A DNA stretch of 64,000 bases from Leptodactylus fallax (GCA_947044405.1 CAMRHE010000133.1:4730501-4794500); one strand, 5' to 3'; numbered from the stretch's first letter, positions 22,258 through 35,143 are shown. The notes: a model not told the origin generated them from the sequence alone. Numbers and translations: made by a program.

Positions 22258-24157
22258 GTAAGTGGAAGCGACGAGTATATTGTTCAATGTTCTAACCAAA
22301 ATGTTGAATATAAAAAACTTTTTGTGCCCAGAGTTATGAAAAAGTTCTAAAGGTATGTCCACAAAAGCGAAATATTTATTGGAAATATCTTTGGTGGACC
22401 TTCTGGCAGAGGCGTGGGGCAGTGGCCCTGCCAGATTTATGATGCCTAAAATCTACGGCAGCAATGAGCTGATTTATGAGAAGGCACACCCCTGGTGGCA
22501 CAGAAGTGTATTCTATACCAGTGGTTCTTAATCTTTTCAAGGGAAGTGCCCCCTAGTGAGAAAAAAAGTCCCAACCGAGTACCCTCCAAAAAAGCGATCA
22601 CTTTAAATGACTTGTAACATTTATGTAATGGCCCTACAATATATGCCCATGTGTAACATAATGAACTCCACATGTAACATACTGGCCACAACAGTGCCCC
22701 CCACATATAGCATAATGGCCTCCACATGTAACATAATGGCCCCCACATGTAACATAATTGCCCCCACAAGTAATATAATGGCCTTAACAGTGCCCCCACA
22801 TATAGCATAATGGCCCCCACATGTAACATAATGGCCCGCACATATAACATAATGACCCCAACAAGTAACATAATTGCTCCCACAAGTAATGTAATGGCCT
22901 TAACAGTGCCCCCAAATGTAACATAATGGCCCCAACAGTGCCCCCACATATAACATAATGGCCGCAACATGTAACATAATGGCCCCCACATATAACATAA
23001 TGGCCCCCACATATAGCATAATTGCCCCAACATGTAACATAATGGCGTTAACAGTGCCCCCACATATAACATAATGACCCAACAGTGCCTCCACATGTAA
23101 CATAATGACCCAACAGTGCCTCCACATGTAACAAAATGGCTCCCACATGTAACATAATGGCCTCAACATGTAACATAATGGCCTTAAAAGTGCCCCCACA
23201 TATAACAAAATGGACCCCAAATGTAACATAATGGTCCCCACAGTGCCCTCACACCCAGTGATGTCTATATTACATGCTGCACTGCATACAGGTCCCCCAG
23301 GACAGACGCCGGTGCATGGTTGCAGGCACCATCCTTACCTTAGAAGCGCAGTGAGTGCTTCCATTAGTACTGATGGGGGTGCTCATTGCAATTACTGGCG
23401 CTCCGGGAGCAGGTGGTGAGCTACATCCTAGAGATGAAACCCCAGAGTATAATAATTTACCACAATGCATGTCACGGCGGCCATTTCCGTTAGTCCGAGA
23501 TGAATCCCAAATTGTTCAGTTTCATTAAAAAACAAACAATTTGGGATATTTGGGTTGAACCCGTCTGTTATATTTGTTAATGGCACTAGTAATCAGATTT
23601 ATGGCTGGTGTAACATCTATACTTCTGTTTTTGCTATTTTACTGCTCCACATCCAAGATGTAATGGTGAGTTCTTTGCTCCGGATAATACAAGACCTCTT
23701 ACATTGTCTGAACTTGTTGGTCAATGGCACTAGTAATCAGATTTCCAGGTTCTTTTTGCATGTCCCAGTCTGGCGGTATAATGTATGACCCCGTTATTCA
23801 TATTGCTAGAGTATAGTGCTGTATTAGTAGATTACTAGAGCATTAATTCCAGTATGCCCAAAGTCCTGGAAATACGCTTTATATAGACATTACAGTATAA
23901 TGCAAGCAAAACAAGGGAACGTCCATTTATTTCACAGAGCTCATTTATCAAGTGAAATGAGTGAGCAATATTCGTCACATATTTTATCCCGGAGATGACA
24001 GGAGATCGAGGACCCCGAAGCTGCAAAAATGAAGATTCATGAAGGATAATATGTCATTTGTCACTATTTTGCTTGTCAATGTTTTGTGTCTTAATAATTA
24101 AAGTTAAGCAGTTTATGGAGTCTCCATCTATTATGTTGTTTTTCTTCTTTATTTCAG
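22258..24157 (+). other. NOX4: NOX4 intron (1900 bp)
   Basis: Contains a dispersed repeat (22395-22500), a CAGTGGTTCTTAATC hAT-like end (22519), a ~21-bp minisatellite (22607-23240), an AGTATAATAAT hAT-like motif at 23440, and two partial copies of AATGGCACTAGTAATCAGAT (about 23580 and 23723). It ends with a pyrimidine-rich acceptor, TTCTTCTTTATTTCAG. Confidence 0.85.
22519..23240. mobile_element. Probable hAT-like fragment with internal ~21-bp minisatellite
   Basis: CAGTGGTTCTTAATCTTTTC at 22519 resembles the TIR of Charlie-type hAT elements. It is followed by many units of CCCCACATGTAACATAATGG at 22607-23240. I found no matching right TIR or target duplication, so the extent is uncertain. 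Long open frames on both strands here are only translations of the tandem unit. Confidence 0.5.
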
Positions 24158-24185
24158 GATCCGAGGAAAATTATCTTCACTTCGG
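24158..24185 (+). CDS. NOX4: NOX4 28-nt microexon
   Basis: Encodes DPRKIIFTS plus one base of the next codon, matching the conserved DPRKLLFT segment of NOX enzymes before TM4. It lies between ATTTCAG and GTGAGT. Its frame joins the preceding exon (ending NE) and the next exon (VPGVTG) exactly. A very short exon next to a 13.4-kb intron is easily missed by automated annotation. Confidence 0.95.
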
Positions 24186-24763
24186 GTGAGTGTCACTGAT
24201 GTAAATGGGAAATTACATATTGGCGGTGGAGGTGGAGACAGTGTAGTTTGTGTTGTGCAGTGCTGGGATGGAATTAGGGGCCATAGGGCTACATGAGAAA
24301 ATTAAAGCCGGACCCCTGGTCGCTGTGCCTTGCAGAGGATTAACCTGCGATTATACCGCTACCTGTGTAGATGAATTGCAAGTGATAAAATACAATTCTG
24401 TTCAACAGATGTAGCAGAGCTGAATTGCTCAGTTAATAGTTTGTGGTTGCATCCATGCATGTGATGAGCTGGCTGTAATACACACGCAGAATCCATCCCA
24501 TGAATCTGCTGCATCTAACAGATGTAGGGCAACCCTATAGTAGGTACCATTTGGAGGTGATACTGACATATAACATATCTGATATGCATATTGAAAATCT
24601 TAGGCTTATGCCGTCTTAGGCTTGTACAGATGTATCTCTGTTTAACTTGCGTGATCATTTTCTGTGCCGTGATATCATATCTCAGAAGACAGCAAAAGCC
24701 ATTAAAAGAGTCAAGTTAACACTCTGTGCCATGGTGGTGTTAATGTGTTATGAGTCATGTTAA

Positions 24764-24982
24764 GGCTGGATTCACTCCTGAGCTCATTGCCCATTCGGGA
24801 TTCTGTCCCCCATTGTGCTTGAAAAGCAGGACTATTCTCTCTGCATTTTTCGGGCGGCAACCCGTGGAACCCATTTTAGTCTATGGGGTCCCGGAGTAAC
24901 TGCTTTTTCAGCGGATTGAGTTTCCATTTTTCGGGTCCCCAAGAGAACGAAAACCAGAGCACAGGTGTGAATCTGACGTAAC
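24764..24982. mobile_element. Short TIR MITE
   Basis: Left end GGCTGGATTCACTCCTGAGC and right end CACAGGTGTGAATCTGACG form imperfect inverted repeats (GATTCACNCCTG shared). No clear target duplication and no coding potential. Confidence 0.5.
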
Positions 24983-25079
24983 CTTTGCTACATCTGTATA
25001 TATCAGTGCACTGGATTAGTCCCTACGTATATACTGTACAGATCAGTCCTTCCTCACCTTTCCTCCTACTTAGATATGT

Positions 25080-25585
25080 ATGTCATGAGATAATCAGCTT
25101 TTCTTGATATGATATCATGGAGTGATATGATATCTATATTATATATATATGCAGTCACCAAGTGGCTTTGTTCTGAACTACAACCTGTCAAGGGTTTTGC
25201 TATCATATTTCAATAATGTATTGGATTGGGATATTAAAATTAGGAACCTCCTTGCCAATGTTGCCATAGAGATGTAGCAGAGCTGAATCTGTTAGGTTCC
25301 ATTTGGGCTGTATTTTTGTAGCTGATTTTAAGGCAAATCCACTGGAAAATTGGCTCCAAATTCTTCCATGTGAACTTGCCCTACAAGGTATTTTTCTGAG
25401 TTGAGAAAGGTTTCTCCTCTCCTCTTGTCTCAACACCTCATGAGATGACCAGCTTTTCACAAAATATGATTTTGCACTAGATGTCATTCCTGTTGTGCTG
25501 TGAACTCCAACATGTGAAGGATTTTGTTAGCATGTCGATATATTGTATTGAACTGGTTTTATGAGATATTGGAGTTCTTAAGCGA
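25080..25585. repeat. Diverged direct duplication, ~355-bp offset
   Basis: CATGAGATAATCAGCTTTTC and GAACTACAACCTGTCAAGG (about 25085 and 25173) recur as CATGAGATGACCAGCTTTTC and GAACTCCAACATGTGAAGG (about 25439 and 25502), followed in both by TATTGGA(T/G)-like sequence. It looks like an old tandem duplication. The phrase GATGTAGCAGAGCTGAAT also recurs at 24411, 25271 and 29920. Confidence 0.55.
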
Positions 25586-25601
25586 AGTAGAAGTATGTTA
25601 A

Positions 25602-25990
25602 AGGGATTGTTCAGACTAAACATATTGATGATCTATCCTAAGTATAGGTCATCAGTATCAGATCGGTAGGGATCTGACACTCAGCACCCCCACCTATCAA
25701 CTGTTCTCAGTAGCTAATACACAGAGAATGGAGCAGGAAGCAGACAGCGCCGATCTCTGTATAGTAGCCCAACCAGGTTACTGCAGATCAGCTCCCAGTC
25801 ACTAGAAAGGAAGCTAAGCTGCAATGACTTAGTTCAGTCACTACACAGAGAACGGCGCTATCTGCTTCCTGTTCCATTCTCTGTGTATTAGCTACTAACA
25901 TGGGGGTTCCAGGTGTCAGACCCCCACCAATCTGATATTGATGACCTATATTTAAGATAAGCCATACTTATGTTTGGCTCAGAAAACCCT
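25602..25990. mobile_element. TTAA-type MITE
   Basis: TTAA then AGGGATTGTTCAGACTAAA on the left. On the right is TTTGGCTCAGAAAACCCT followed by TTCA, a one-base decay of TTAA. Internal inverted segments include the CACAGAGAATGGAGCAGGAA and TTCCTGTTCCATTCTCTGTG pair, so it folds back over most of its length. Confidence 0.75.
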
Positions 25991-26214
25991 TTCAAGTATT
26001 GACAAATCTTTATGCCCCCACTCCTTTTGGGGGGACAGTTCATGGCAAATTTAAGTAAGTGCATATCATTCCTTGAACTCCATGCATTGAATAGTGTTCA
26101 CTCAAGAGTCAAAAGGGAATCAACTCAGCCCCACAGATAGATAGGTTAGGGTCACCTGAATCCAACGGTGTTTTCCCCTTGTGAATCGCCGCCTCCATTA
26201 CTGAGATAATAATA

Positions 26215-26540
26215 TAATATAAATAATGACCCCCTTATGTTCCCACAGTCTAATGTCCTCCTTATGCCCTCACACACATTATCATTGCCCCATTTTGCCC
26301 CTACATACAGTATGACGCCCCACTTATGCTCTCATACAATATAATGGCCCCATTTTGTCCACACCTACAGTATAATGGGCCATTCTGCACCCACATGGTA
26401 TATTGGCCCCTTCTGCCCCCACACAATATAATGGTCCCTTCTGCTCCCACACACAGTATAATGGCCTATTCTGCACACACAGTATAATTGCCCCTTTTGC
26501 CCACACAAAATATTATGGTTCCATTATGCCCCACAAAATT
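26215..26540. repeat. Irregular CACAGTATAATGGCCCC-type minisatellite
   Basis: About a dozen 25-30 bp units of the form 'cccacacacagtataatggccccttctgcc', diverged. They resemble arrays inside the GCGTAACTA hAT-like elements. No flanking TIRs recognised. Confidence 0.7.
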
Positions 26541-27284
26541 TAATGGCCTCCCAGCCCGCAGCTTGCCAGACTCCCCAACTCTTCTCTGAGGATCTGTGAG
26601 TTGTAAGTACTGTGGAAATCTATAAGCACCACTAACTCCCCAGCCCATTACAAGGCAATGAGCACTTCCATCTGTACTGATAGATGCGCTCATTGTGGGT
26701 CCTTCCCAGGCACTCGAGACCCCAAAACCTGCCCGGCTTGGCTGGGTGCTGGCGCCAGCTCTGACTATACGTAGAGACTTCTCTTATTACTGAGAACTTC
26801 TTTCTGGCCCTTTATCTCCATGTCATTAAAGTCTCAGCGTGCTTCATGTCCCAGTACATAATGTTAGTTATCATGTCAATTTTCTGTCTGGCACCAACCA
26901 AGGACGCCAGCCAATATTAATAATGTTTTGACCTTTCTGAGAATTGGCTGAAAATATTTGGCTGTGTGGAATGGATTGATATAAATTATAACAATTTATT
27001 ATTAGAAGTTTAATGTCTCCTAGTGTATATTCCATTACTTTCACACACAGGATGAATACTGTATACAAGTGCCAAAAATACTGGGAGGAAATTCAGCAAC
27101 ATCATCTAGAGCATTGATATCCAACCTGCGGGGATCAGGACATGCCAGGAGTTATCTTGTTAGAATACACAAAAATATGACACTGTATAATCCTGTCCCT
27201 TATGTACTGTAATATAACTGTTATAATACTTCTACCTATGTACAAGACTATATCTATTACAATACTGTCCCCAAAACCTGCAGC

Positions 27285-27475
27285 GCTGGAGCCCTAGGCT
27301 CGCATCTAACCAAAGACAGCATCTGCAAGGAGTCTGTATGTTCTCTGTGTGTTTGTGCAGGATTCCTCTCAAACTTCAAAGACATACTGGGAGCCCTATA
27401 TGAGACAGTGACTGACAATGTCTGTAAAAGCACTGCGGAATATGATGGCGCTATATACTAACAAGAGAGTTAAAT
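27285..27475 (+). mobile_element. L2-type LINE 3' end fragment
   Basis: Shows the 3' consensus features of vertebrate L2/CR1-like elements in order: a GTATGTTCTCTGTGTGTTTG block, ATTCCTCTCAAACTTCAAAG, GACAATGTCTGTAAAAGCAC and GGCGCTATATACTAAC. It interrupts the TACAAGAATATAACTACTAT array family, which is recognisable on both sides (27180-27280 and from 27518). Confidence 0.75.
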
Positions 27476-27517
27476 AATACTACAGTATAATTCTATCTGT
27501 CATGTACAAGAATGTCC

Positions 27518-29850
27518 CTACTATAATACTATTCCATTGTAAAAGATTATAGCTACTATAATACTCCACTATGTACAAGAATATAACTACTATAATACTG
27601 CCCCTATGTACAAGAATATAACTACTATAATACTCGCCTCCTATGTACAAGAATATAACTACTATAATACTGCTCCTATGTACAAGAATATAACTACTAT
27701 AATACTGCTCCTATGTACAAGAATATAACTACTATAATACTGCTCCTATGTACAAGAACTATAACCCCCAGTACCCTATAATACTGCTCCTATGTACAAG
27801 AGTATAACTACTATAATACTAGCTCCTATGTACAAGAATATAACTACTATAATACTGCCCCCTATGTACAAGAATATAACTACTATAATACTGCTCCTAT
27901 GTACAAGAATATAACTACTATAATACTGCCCCCTATGTACAAGAATATAACTACTATAATACTGCCCCCTATGTACAAGAATATAACTACTATAATACTG
28001 CCTCCTATGTACAAGAATATAACTACTATAATACTACTCCTATGTACAAGAATATAACTACTATAATACTGCCTCCTATGTACAAGAATATAACTACTAC
28101 AATACTGCTCCTATGTACAAGAATATAACTACTATAATACTGCTCCTATGTACAAGAATAATAACTACTATAATACTGCTCCTATGTACAAGAATATACC
28201 TACTATAATACTGCTCCTAGGTACAAGAATACGTAACTACTATAATACTACCTCCTATGTACAAGAATATAACTACTATAATACTGCCCCCTATGTACAA
28301 GAATATAACTACTATAATACTACCTCCTATGTACAAGAATATAACTACTATAATACTGCCCCTATGTACAAGAATATAACTACTATAATACTACTCCTAT
28401 GTACAAGAATATAACTACTATAATACTGCTCCTATGTGCAAGAATATAACTACTATAATACTGCTCCTATGTACAAGAATATACCTACTATAATACTGCC
28501 CCTATGTACAAGAATATAACTACTATAATACTACCTCCTATGTACAAGAATATAACTACTATAATACTGCCCCCTATGTACAAGAATATAACTACTATAA
28601 TACTACCTCCTATGTACAAGAATATAACTACAAAACGCCCCCAGTACAAGAAATAACTACTAAATACTACCCCCTATGTACAAGAAAAACACAAAACGCC
28701 CAGACAAAGTATAACTACTATAATACTGCCCTATGTACAAGAATATAACTACTATAATACTACTCCATGTACAAGAATATAACTACTATAATACTGCCCC
28801 CTATGTACAAGAATATAACTACTATAATACTACCCCTATGTACAAGAATATAACTACTATAATACTGCCCCCTATGTACAAGAATATAACTACTATAATA
28901 CTACTCCTATGTACAAGAATATAACTACTATAATACTGCTCCTATGTGCAAGAATATAACTACTATAATACTACCTCCTATGTACAAGAATATACCTACT
29001 AAATACTGCTCTATGTACAAGAATATAACTACTATAATACTACCTCCTATGTACAAGAATATAACTACTATAATACTGCCCCCTATGTACAAGAATATAA
29101 CTACTATAATACTGCCCCTATGTACAAGAATATAACTACTATAATACTACCTCCTATGTACAAGAATATAACTACTATAATACTGCTCCTATATACAAGA
29201 GTATAACTACTATAATACTGCCTCCTATGTACAAGAATATAACTACTATAATACTACTCCTATGTACAAGAATATAACTACTATAATACTGCTCCTATGT
29301 ACAAGAATATAACTACTATAATACTACTCCTTTGTACAAGACTATAACTACTATAATACTACCTCCTATGTACAAGAATATAACTACTATAATACTGCTC
29401 CTATATGCAAGATATAACTACTATAATACTGCCTCCTATGTACAAGAATATAACTACTATAATACTGCTCCTATGTACAAGAATATAACTACGATAATAC
29501 TGCTCCTATGTACAAGAATATAACTACTATAATACTGCTCCTATGTACAAGAATATAACTACTATAATACTACTCCTTTGTATAAGACTATAACTACTAT
29601 AATACTACCTCCTATGTACAAGATATAACTACTTTCTCCCCTATTACAAGATATAACTACTTATACTGCCCCTATGTACAAGAATATAACTACTATAATA
29701 CTGCTCCTATGTACAAGAATATAACTACTATAATACTGCTCCTATGTACAAGAATATAACTACTATAATACTGCCCCTATGTACAAGAATATAACTACTA
29801 TAATACTACCTCCTATGTACAAGAGTATAACTACTATAATACTATCTGGG
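27518..29850. repeat. 35-bp minisatellite, over 60 units
   Basis: The unit is TACAAGAATATAACTACTAT followed by AATACTGCTCCTATG, with a 36-bp CCCC variant. Weaker units begin at 27180. Open frames translating as MYKNITTIIL-type repeats are consequences of the unit, not genes. Several spots, especially 28625-28720 and 29620-29665, have clustered small deletions. Confidence 0.95.
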
Positions 29851-30119
29851 AACCAGACATAATAGAATGTAGTATAATATAGTCCTAGTAGATTAGTGGT
29901 TGTAGCTGCAGTAATTACAGATGTAGCAGAGCTCAGTTTGTCATCCCATGGTATTACCATATCTTACTGTGTTATCTAAGGATTTACATAGGGCTGCTGA
30001 TAAACTTACCCCAGAGAGCTGCAGTACCACCATGTACAAGTGAAGCATCCACATGGAGCCAAATGACCAATTCATCTCTGCTTCTTATGTATTACAATAT
30101 ATGCAAAGGCATATGACAT

Positions 30120-30385
30120 GCATACTGATGACATGGACATTCAGGACCCCCGTCAATAACATCGCTGAAGAGGTTGCAGCATTTTAGTGAGCACTACAGC
30201 CTCTTCACTAAATACCAAGCACAGCGCCATACATTGCATAATGGCTGTGCTTGGTATTGCAGTTTCCTTCACTTGAATGGGATTGAACTGCTGCTGTATC
30301 ACATGACACACCAACATTTGAATACTCAGTTGTGGGATATTTTAGAGTCTACCCATGGTTCTATATAGGAGTTGCCCCGTTAAAT
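30120..30385. mobile_element. Fragment of a TTAA-MITE family
   Basis: Shares the order 'ttgcagc ... agcctcttcactaaataccaagcacagc ... cttggtattgcagtt ... ttcacttgaatggg' with the element at 61765-62170 and a piece at 50510-50610. It contains AAGCACAGCC/GGCTGTGCTT inverted segments. The right end GTTGCCCCGTTAAAT suggests a decayed TTAA boundary. Confidence 0.55.
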
Positions 30386-30458
30386 GCAGATTAGCATAAC
30401 CCCCCTCTTCTTGGGGCCAGTTCCCAAAGCTTCTGGTACATAGATAGATACATATGAG

Positions 30459-30462
<4 letters not shown>

Positions 30463-30502
<40 letters not shown>

Positions 30503-30645
30503 CACAGATATTACATGGATAGTTATTAGATAAATAGATAGATAGATAAATATGATAGAAATAGATAGATAGATGAGATAGATGATAGATAGATAGATAG
30601 ATAAAAACAAAAAAGATAGATAGATAGATATGAGATAGATAGATG
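30463..30645. repeat. (TAGA)n microsatellite
   Basis: Interrupted GATA/TAGA tetranucleotide tract. Open frames rich in Ile-Tyr-Leu-Ser on the - strand arise from it. Confidence 0.95.
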
Positions 30646-31577
30646 TGACGGTGGATTATTGCACATTTCCTCAATTCATAGATTGACTTCTTGTAATACA
30701 TAGGATCTCCTATATCCTAGCAACAGTCCGCAGCTTCCCCCGCAGATGTTATGGATATATTGGCTTCTAACAAGGTCATCTTTATATCCGCTCTTGGCGG
30801 AGAAATATTCTCAATAATCAGAATATCCCCCATAATCAGAGTCTTTGTCTTTCGGGTACTCTCAGCGACACTTCTACCAGCTCCCATTCAGCGCCCTCCA
30901 TCACTCTGTGCTGTGATTCTCCTGTAGAGCTGGCGGGGGCGCTCCTCACCTCCATCACCTCCTGTTATCACAGCATTACTTATGGAATTATTCTGCACGG
31001 ATAAGGCATCTCATTATATGACGCCCAGAGCAAAATGCTCAGCCTGTCGTGTGCCCGTCACTGGCAGTCAGTGTACTGGGGCGTCAGGACACAGAGTAGA
31101 AAGTATTTACTGTACTGCGGAAAATATAAAATCTATAAAATCCCATTATGGGTAAATTCCATGTAATGCAGAAAGATGGATGTTTTAGGAGAAGCTTCTT
31201 CATGACCGGACACATTGTCAGATTTTTTTGTCCACAATTTTTGTTTCTTTTTTCAGTGATACATAGGAACTAATTTTTATGTCACTTTTGTTTTTGCAAG
31301 TTTTTTCCTATTTTTAATACTTGTGAAAATGTAAAATAAAAGCAGGGAACTTGTCTGTTTTTACATCTTTTCAGTTTTTTTTTTTTTTAATTAGCACAAA
31401 GTGGTTCTAAAAAGTTTTTGAAATAGTTTTCCTTATAGCAATTTGTTTGTAGGTGACACATAGTCTGGGCTAGAACCGTGACAAAACTGGGAGGTGGTCG
31501 TGAGAATCTTTTTATATTTTACTTTATTTTTGTCTCATTTTTATATAGATTTTTTTTTTTTTATCATAGACATTTAA

Positions 31578-32281
31578 CCACTTCCATACCAGATGCTTTA
31601 CGCCCCCTTCCAGATCAGGCACATTTTCAAGTTTTTTGTATGTGCGGTTTTGAGGGCTGTAACATTTTTATCATTTGGGTTATTCAACTAATTTCTGCGT
31701 CACACATAGGGCTTTATTTTTATGCTGTTTTTATTTTTGCATGTGTTTTTAATTTCTTTTATATCCGGGAAAATCTAAACAAAAGAGGAGGGAAAACCTG
31801 TCCGTTTTTCACTTTTCATTTTTTTTATTTAATAACACAAAGTGCTACTAAAAAACTTAGTTTTTACTCTCAGTTACGGTAATTTTTATTTTGTATGGTG
31901 TCGTCGGGGGAGGGGCTATAACCTTTAATAAGGGCGTTTTATTGGCGTATTATTTTATTTATTTTTTAATTATTTTATTTACTTTTTTTTTTTTTACTTT
32001 TCTAATTTTTTTTTTTTTTTTTTACATTGTGTCCCCATAAGGTCATAATAGACCTTTGGGGACATCTGATGACTTTTTTTTTGTGGGGGAGGCTGATTTC
32101 CCCTGTAACTGGGGCTGGTACATTTAGCCCCAGTTGCAGGAGGGATCACAGAGGGGGTCAGAGGGGAGCTGCAAGATGGCGGCGCCCATAGTGGTGTATA
32201 CAGCGCTCATTGAGGTACGTTCTTGCAGAACTAGACAACCACCTTCTGGACGTAAAAACGCAATGGGCGGTCGGGAAGTAG
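31578..32281. mobile_element. TTAA-type MITE with CCACTTCC end
   Basis: TTAA at 31574-31577 then CCACTTCCATACC; on the right GTCGGGAAGTAG followed by TTAA at 32282-32285. A second partial unit of the same family runs on to another GGACGGAAAGTAG|TTAA at 32575, sharing the middle TTAA. The AT-rich interior has poly(T) runs and no coding potential. Confidence 0.75.
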
Positions 32282-32633
32282 TTAACATTACAATTTTTTT
32301 TTTGCTGATTTTTTCCTGTAACTTTGGCTGATCCATTAGTTCCAGTTACAGGAGAAATACAGACTCCAGATTTTCATTCCAGAGCTGATCTGGTTCCCTT
32401 AGGTCTCAGAAGCTCATGTAATTTCTAGCACCTGGTGGATCACTTGACCACTGCACCAGGAGGAAGTCACATCATGGCTGCACACACAACACTCATTGTA
32501 TATGTATTCATCGATTGGGAAGGCATGGACAGTCATATATAGTATATATAGACAACGGATGGACGGAAAGTAGTTAAGGAAATTTCTGTGATTTTTAAAA
32601 AAAAAATATTTTCTATGGTTAGGTTTCCTTTAA

Positions 32634-33542
32634 CCCCTTCCTGACATCTACCATACTATTACGGCAGATGTCGGTTCTTTAAATATGGCAGGCAATATAT
32701 TATAAAGTGGAGACCTAGCAACAATGCCGTAAACAGTGCCCATACCGATAAGGGGCATTAATCCCTCTGATGCCTTGGTCAAAACACCATATTGGAGAGG
32801 ATCGCCATACCCCGAAATAAGATCCGATGGCAGTGATCCATTACCATGACAGCCAGGAGCTTATTGAAAATTTCCAGGCTTCTGTTACAGGTTTGCGATT
32901 TCCTAATACATTGCAATGCATTAGCATTGCAATGTATTGTATGAGCGATCAGACACCCTGGGGTTCAAGACCATTAGGGGGTCTAAAAATATAAAAAATA
33001 AAAAAAAAAAAAAAAGAATAGAATAAATGAATAAAATAAAAGAAGTAATTAAAACATCAGACATTATTAAATGGTATAAATAAAAAATTCATCTAACCCT
33101 GCAAAAAAGACACCTTATGTAGCCCTGTACACTGACGTATAGAAAAGTTGGCTTCAGAATATGGCAACTCTAAGACATTTTTTTTTAAGTTTTTGAATTT
33201 TTGAAGGTGTTAAAACAAAAAGATAGAAAGTTGGTATCGGTGTAATTGTGCCAACCCACAGAATACTCATAACATGTCAATTTGGGTACACAGCGAACAC
33301 GGTAAAAAAAAAAAAAGCCCTCAATAAAGTTGCACAATGCAGTCTTTCCCTAATTCCATTCCTAATTTTTTTCCAGCTTCCCATTACATCGTACAGAATA
33401 TTAAATGGTACCAGGACGAAGTATAATTTGTCCTGCAAAAAATAAGCCCCCATACAGCTCTGTGAACAGAAAAATTAAAAAGTTATGGCTTTTGGAAAGT
33501 AGGGAGTAATGAAAATTGAAAAATGGCTGTGACTGGAAGGGG
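32634..33542. mobile_element. TTAA-type MITE with CCCCTTCC end
   Basis: TTAA (32630-32633) then CCCCTTCCTGAC; on the right GACTGGAAGGGG then TTAA (33543-33546). 909 bp, AT-rich, with a GCAATGCATTAGCATTGC hairpin near 32914. The right TTAA is shared with the next element. Confidence 0.78.
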
Positions 33543-33546
33543 TTAA

Positions 33547-33920
33547 AGGGGTTGTCCGGGCAAAAATTTTATTTTTTAAGTAGGCCGGTGCTCTGGTGCC
33601 TCCCAGCGTTGTCCACCCCTGCCAGTCCCTTGTTGTCTTCCAGCAGAAGTCCCTGCCGCACGGGGCCGTTGAGGCCAATCAGTGGCCTCAGTGAAGGACA
33701 TGTGACGTCACTACCTGTGATGTCCCAAGTCCCTTCCTGAGGCCGCAGAGTCTTCAGCGGAAGAGACACTGAACATCACAGCTGGCAAGTATTTTCACAT
33801 CAAGAAAACAGACTGCGCTGGGAGGACACTGGAACACCGGGAACAGGTGAGTATGATTTTTTTTAAAAATTTTTCACCGCCCCCGGCCTATTTAAAAAAC
33901 ATTTTGCCCGGACAGCCTCT
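33547..33920. mobile_element. TTAA-type MITE with GGGGTTGTCCGGGC end
   Basis: AGGGGTTGTCCGGGCAAAAA at 33547 is inverted on the right as TTTTGCCCGGACAGCCTCT, ending at 33920. The TIRs are about 40 bp and include GTAGGCCGG and CCGGCCTAT. The left TTAA is shared with the neighbour; the right one has decayed to TTTA. Confidence 0.82.
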
Positions 33921-34439
33921 TTTAGACAGTAGTCTCCATCCTGTGGCTCTTTAGCTGTTGGGAAGTTGCATCTGCTGGATTGCCCTTCACTCAGGTCCCC
34001 ACCAGAGAGTCCTGCACAGGTTCTGAACAGCCAGTAGCAAACGTCATGGGTCCAACCAGGGCTGGGCCCCCTCTCCCTAAGGGCCCCATAGTACCCATAT
34101 GTTCTGTCTCTATAGTATGTAGACCGTTGCATTCCTATCACATACCAAACAAGCCCGTACCTAGTCTTTCCTGCACAGATAGACAGTGCACGATCCACAT
34201 TTGTATCCTTAGCAGAACGCAGCAGGAAACTGAACAACACTGTGAAAATGATATTATTATCAGTCCCAGATAAGAACATAAAAGAGCGGAGTTCCCTTTT
34301 AAACTCCAGCGCTAGCGGCGGTGTGACTGATAATAGCTGTCTAGAAATCTCCCCATAAAGTCACACGTATGAAGGTTGTGTGAAAATCGCCTGACGGCTG
34401 CGGAGTCCAGAGCTAGTCTTGTGAAACAAATAACATGCC

Positions 34440-34440
34440 A

Positions 34441-34486
<46 letters not shown>

Positions 34487-34648
34487 CAGTATCTATATAC
34501 AGTATCTATGTATCTATCCATCCATCCATCATCTATCTCATCTATCTATCTATCTATCTATCTATCTATGTATCTATCTATCCATCCATTCATCATCTAT
34601 CTCCTCTATCTATCTATCTATCTATCTATCTCATATCTATCTATCTCA

Positions 34649-34707
<59 letters not shown>

Positions 34708-34754
34708 GTGTCTATCTATCCATTCATTCATATATAATCTATCTATCTCCTCTC

Positions 34755-34795
<41 letters not shown>

Positions 34796-34916
34796 GTCAT
34801 ATCTATCTTATAGCTATCTGTCATATCTATTATCTATCTATCTATTTATCTATCTCCTATCTATCTATCTATCCATCCATTCATCTATCATATATTTATC
34901 TCCTCTATCTGTTTCA

Positions 34917-34977
<61 letters not shown>

Positions 34978-34994
34978 CTTGTATCTATCTATGT

Positions 34995-35081
<87 letters not shown>

Positions 35082-35103
35082 CTATCTATTTCATATCTAT
35101 CTC

Positions 35104-35140
<37 letters not shown>

Positions 35141-35143
35141 TTT
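34440..35143. repeat. (TATC)n microsatellite, ~700 bp
   Basis: Long interrupted CTAT/TATC tetranucleotide tract with CATC, TATG and CTCC variants. The long YLSIYLSI open frames across it are not genes. Confidence 0.97.

Noticed and set aside
22446..23241. 216- and 113-residue - strand frames rich in Cys-Tyr-Met
   Set aside because: They follow the ~21-bp minisatellite unit; no domain is recognisable.
27518..29850. Several + strand open frames of 60-90 residues
   Set aside because: They are translations of the 35-bp tandem unit and change with unit length; no start context or conservation.
31478..31882. 134-residue Phe-rich frame
   Set aside because: Caused by poly(T) tracts inside TTAA-type repeats; no homology.
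32155..32240. CpG-containing GCAAGATGGCGGCGCCCATA as a promoter or start site
   Set aside because: It is part of a repeated MITE interior (similar text at 51540 on the other strand), so a promoter call has no support.
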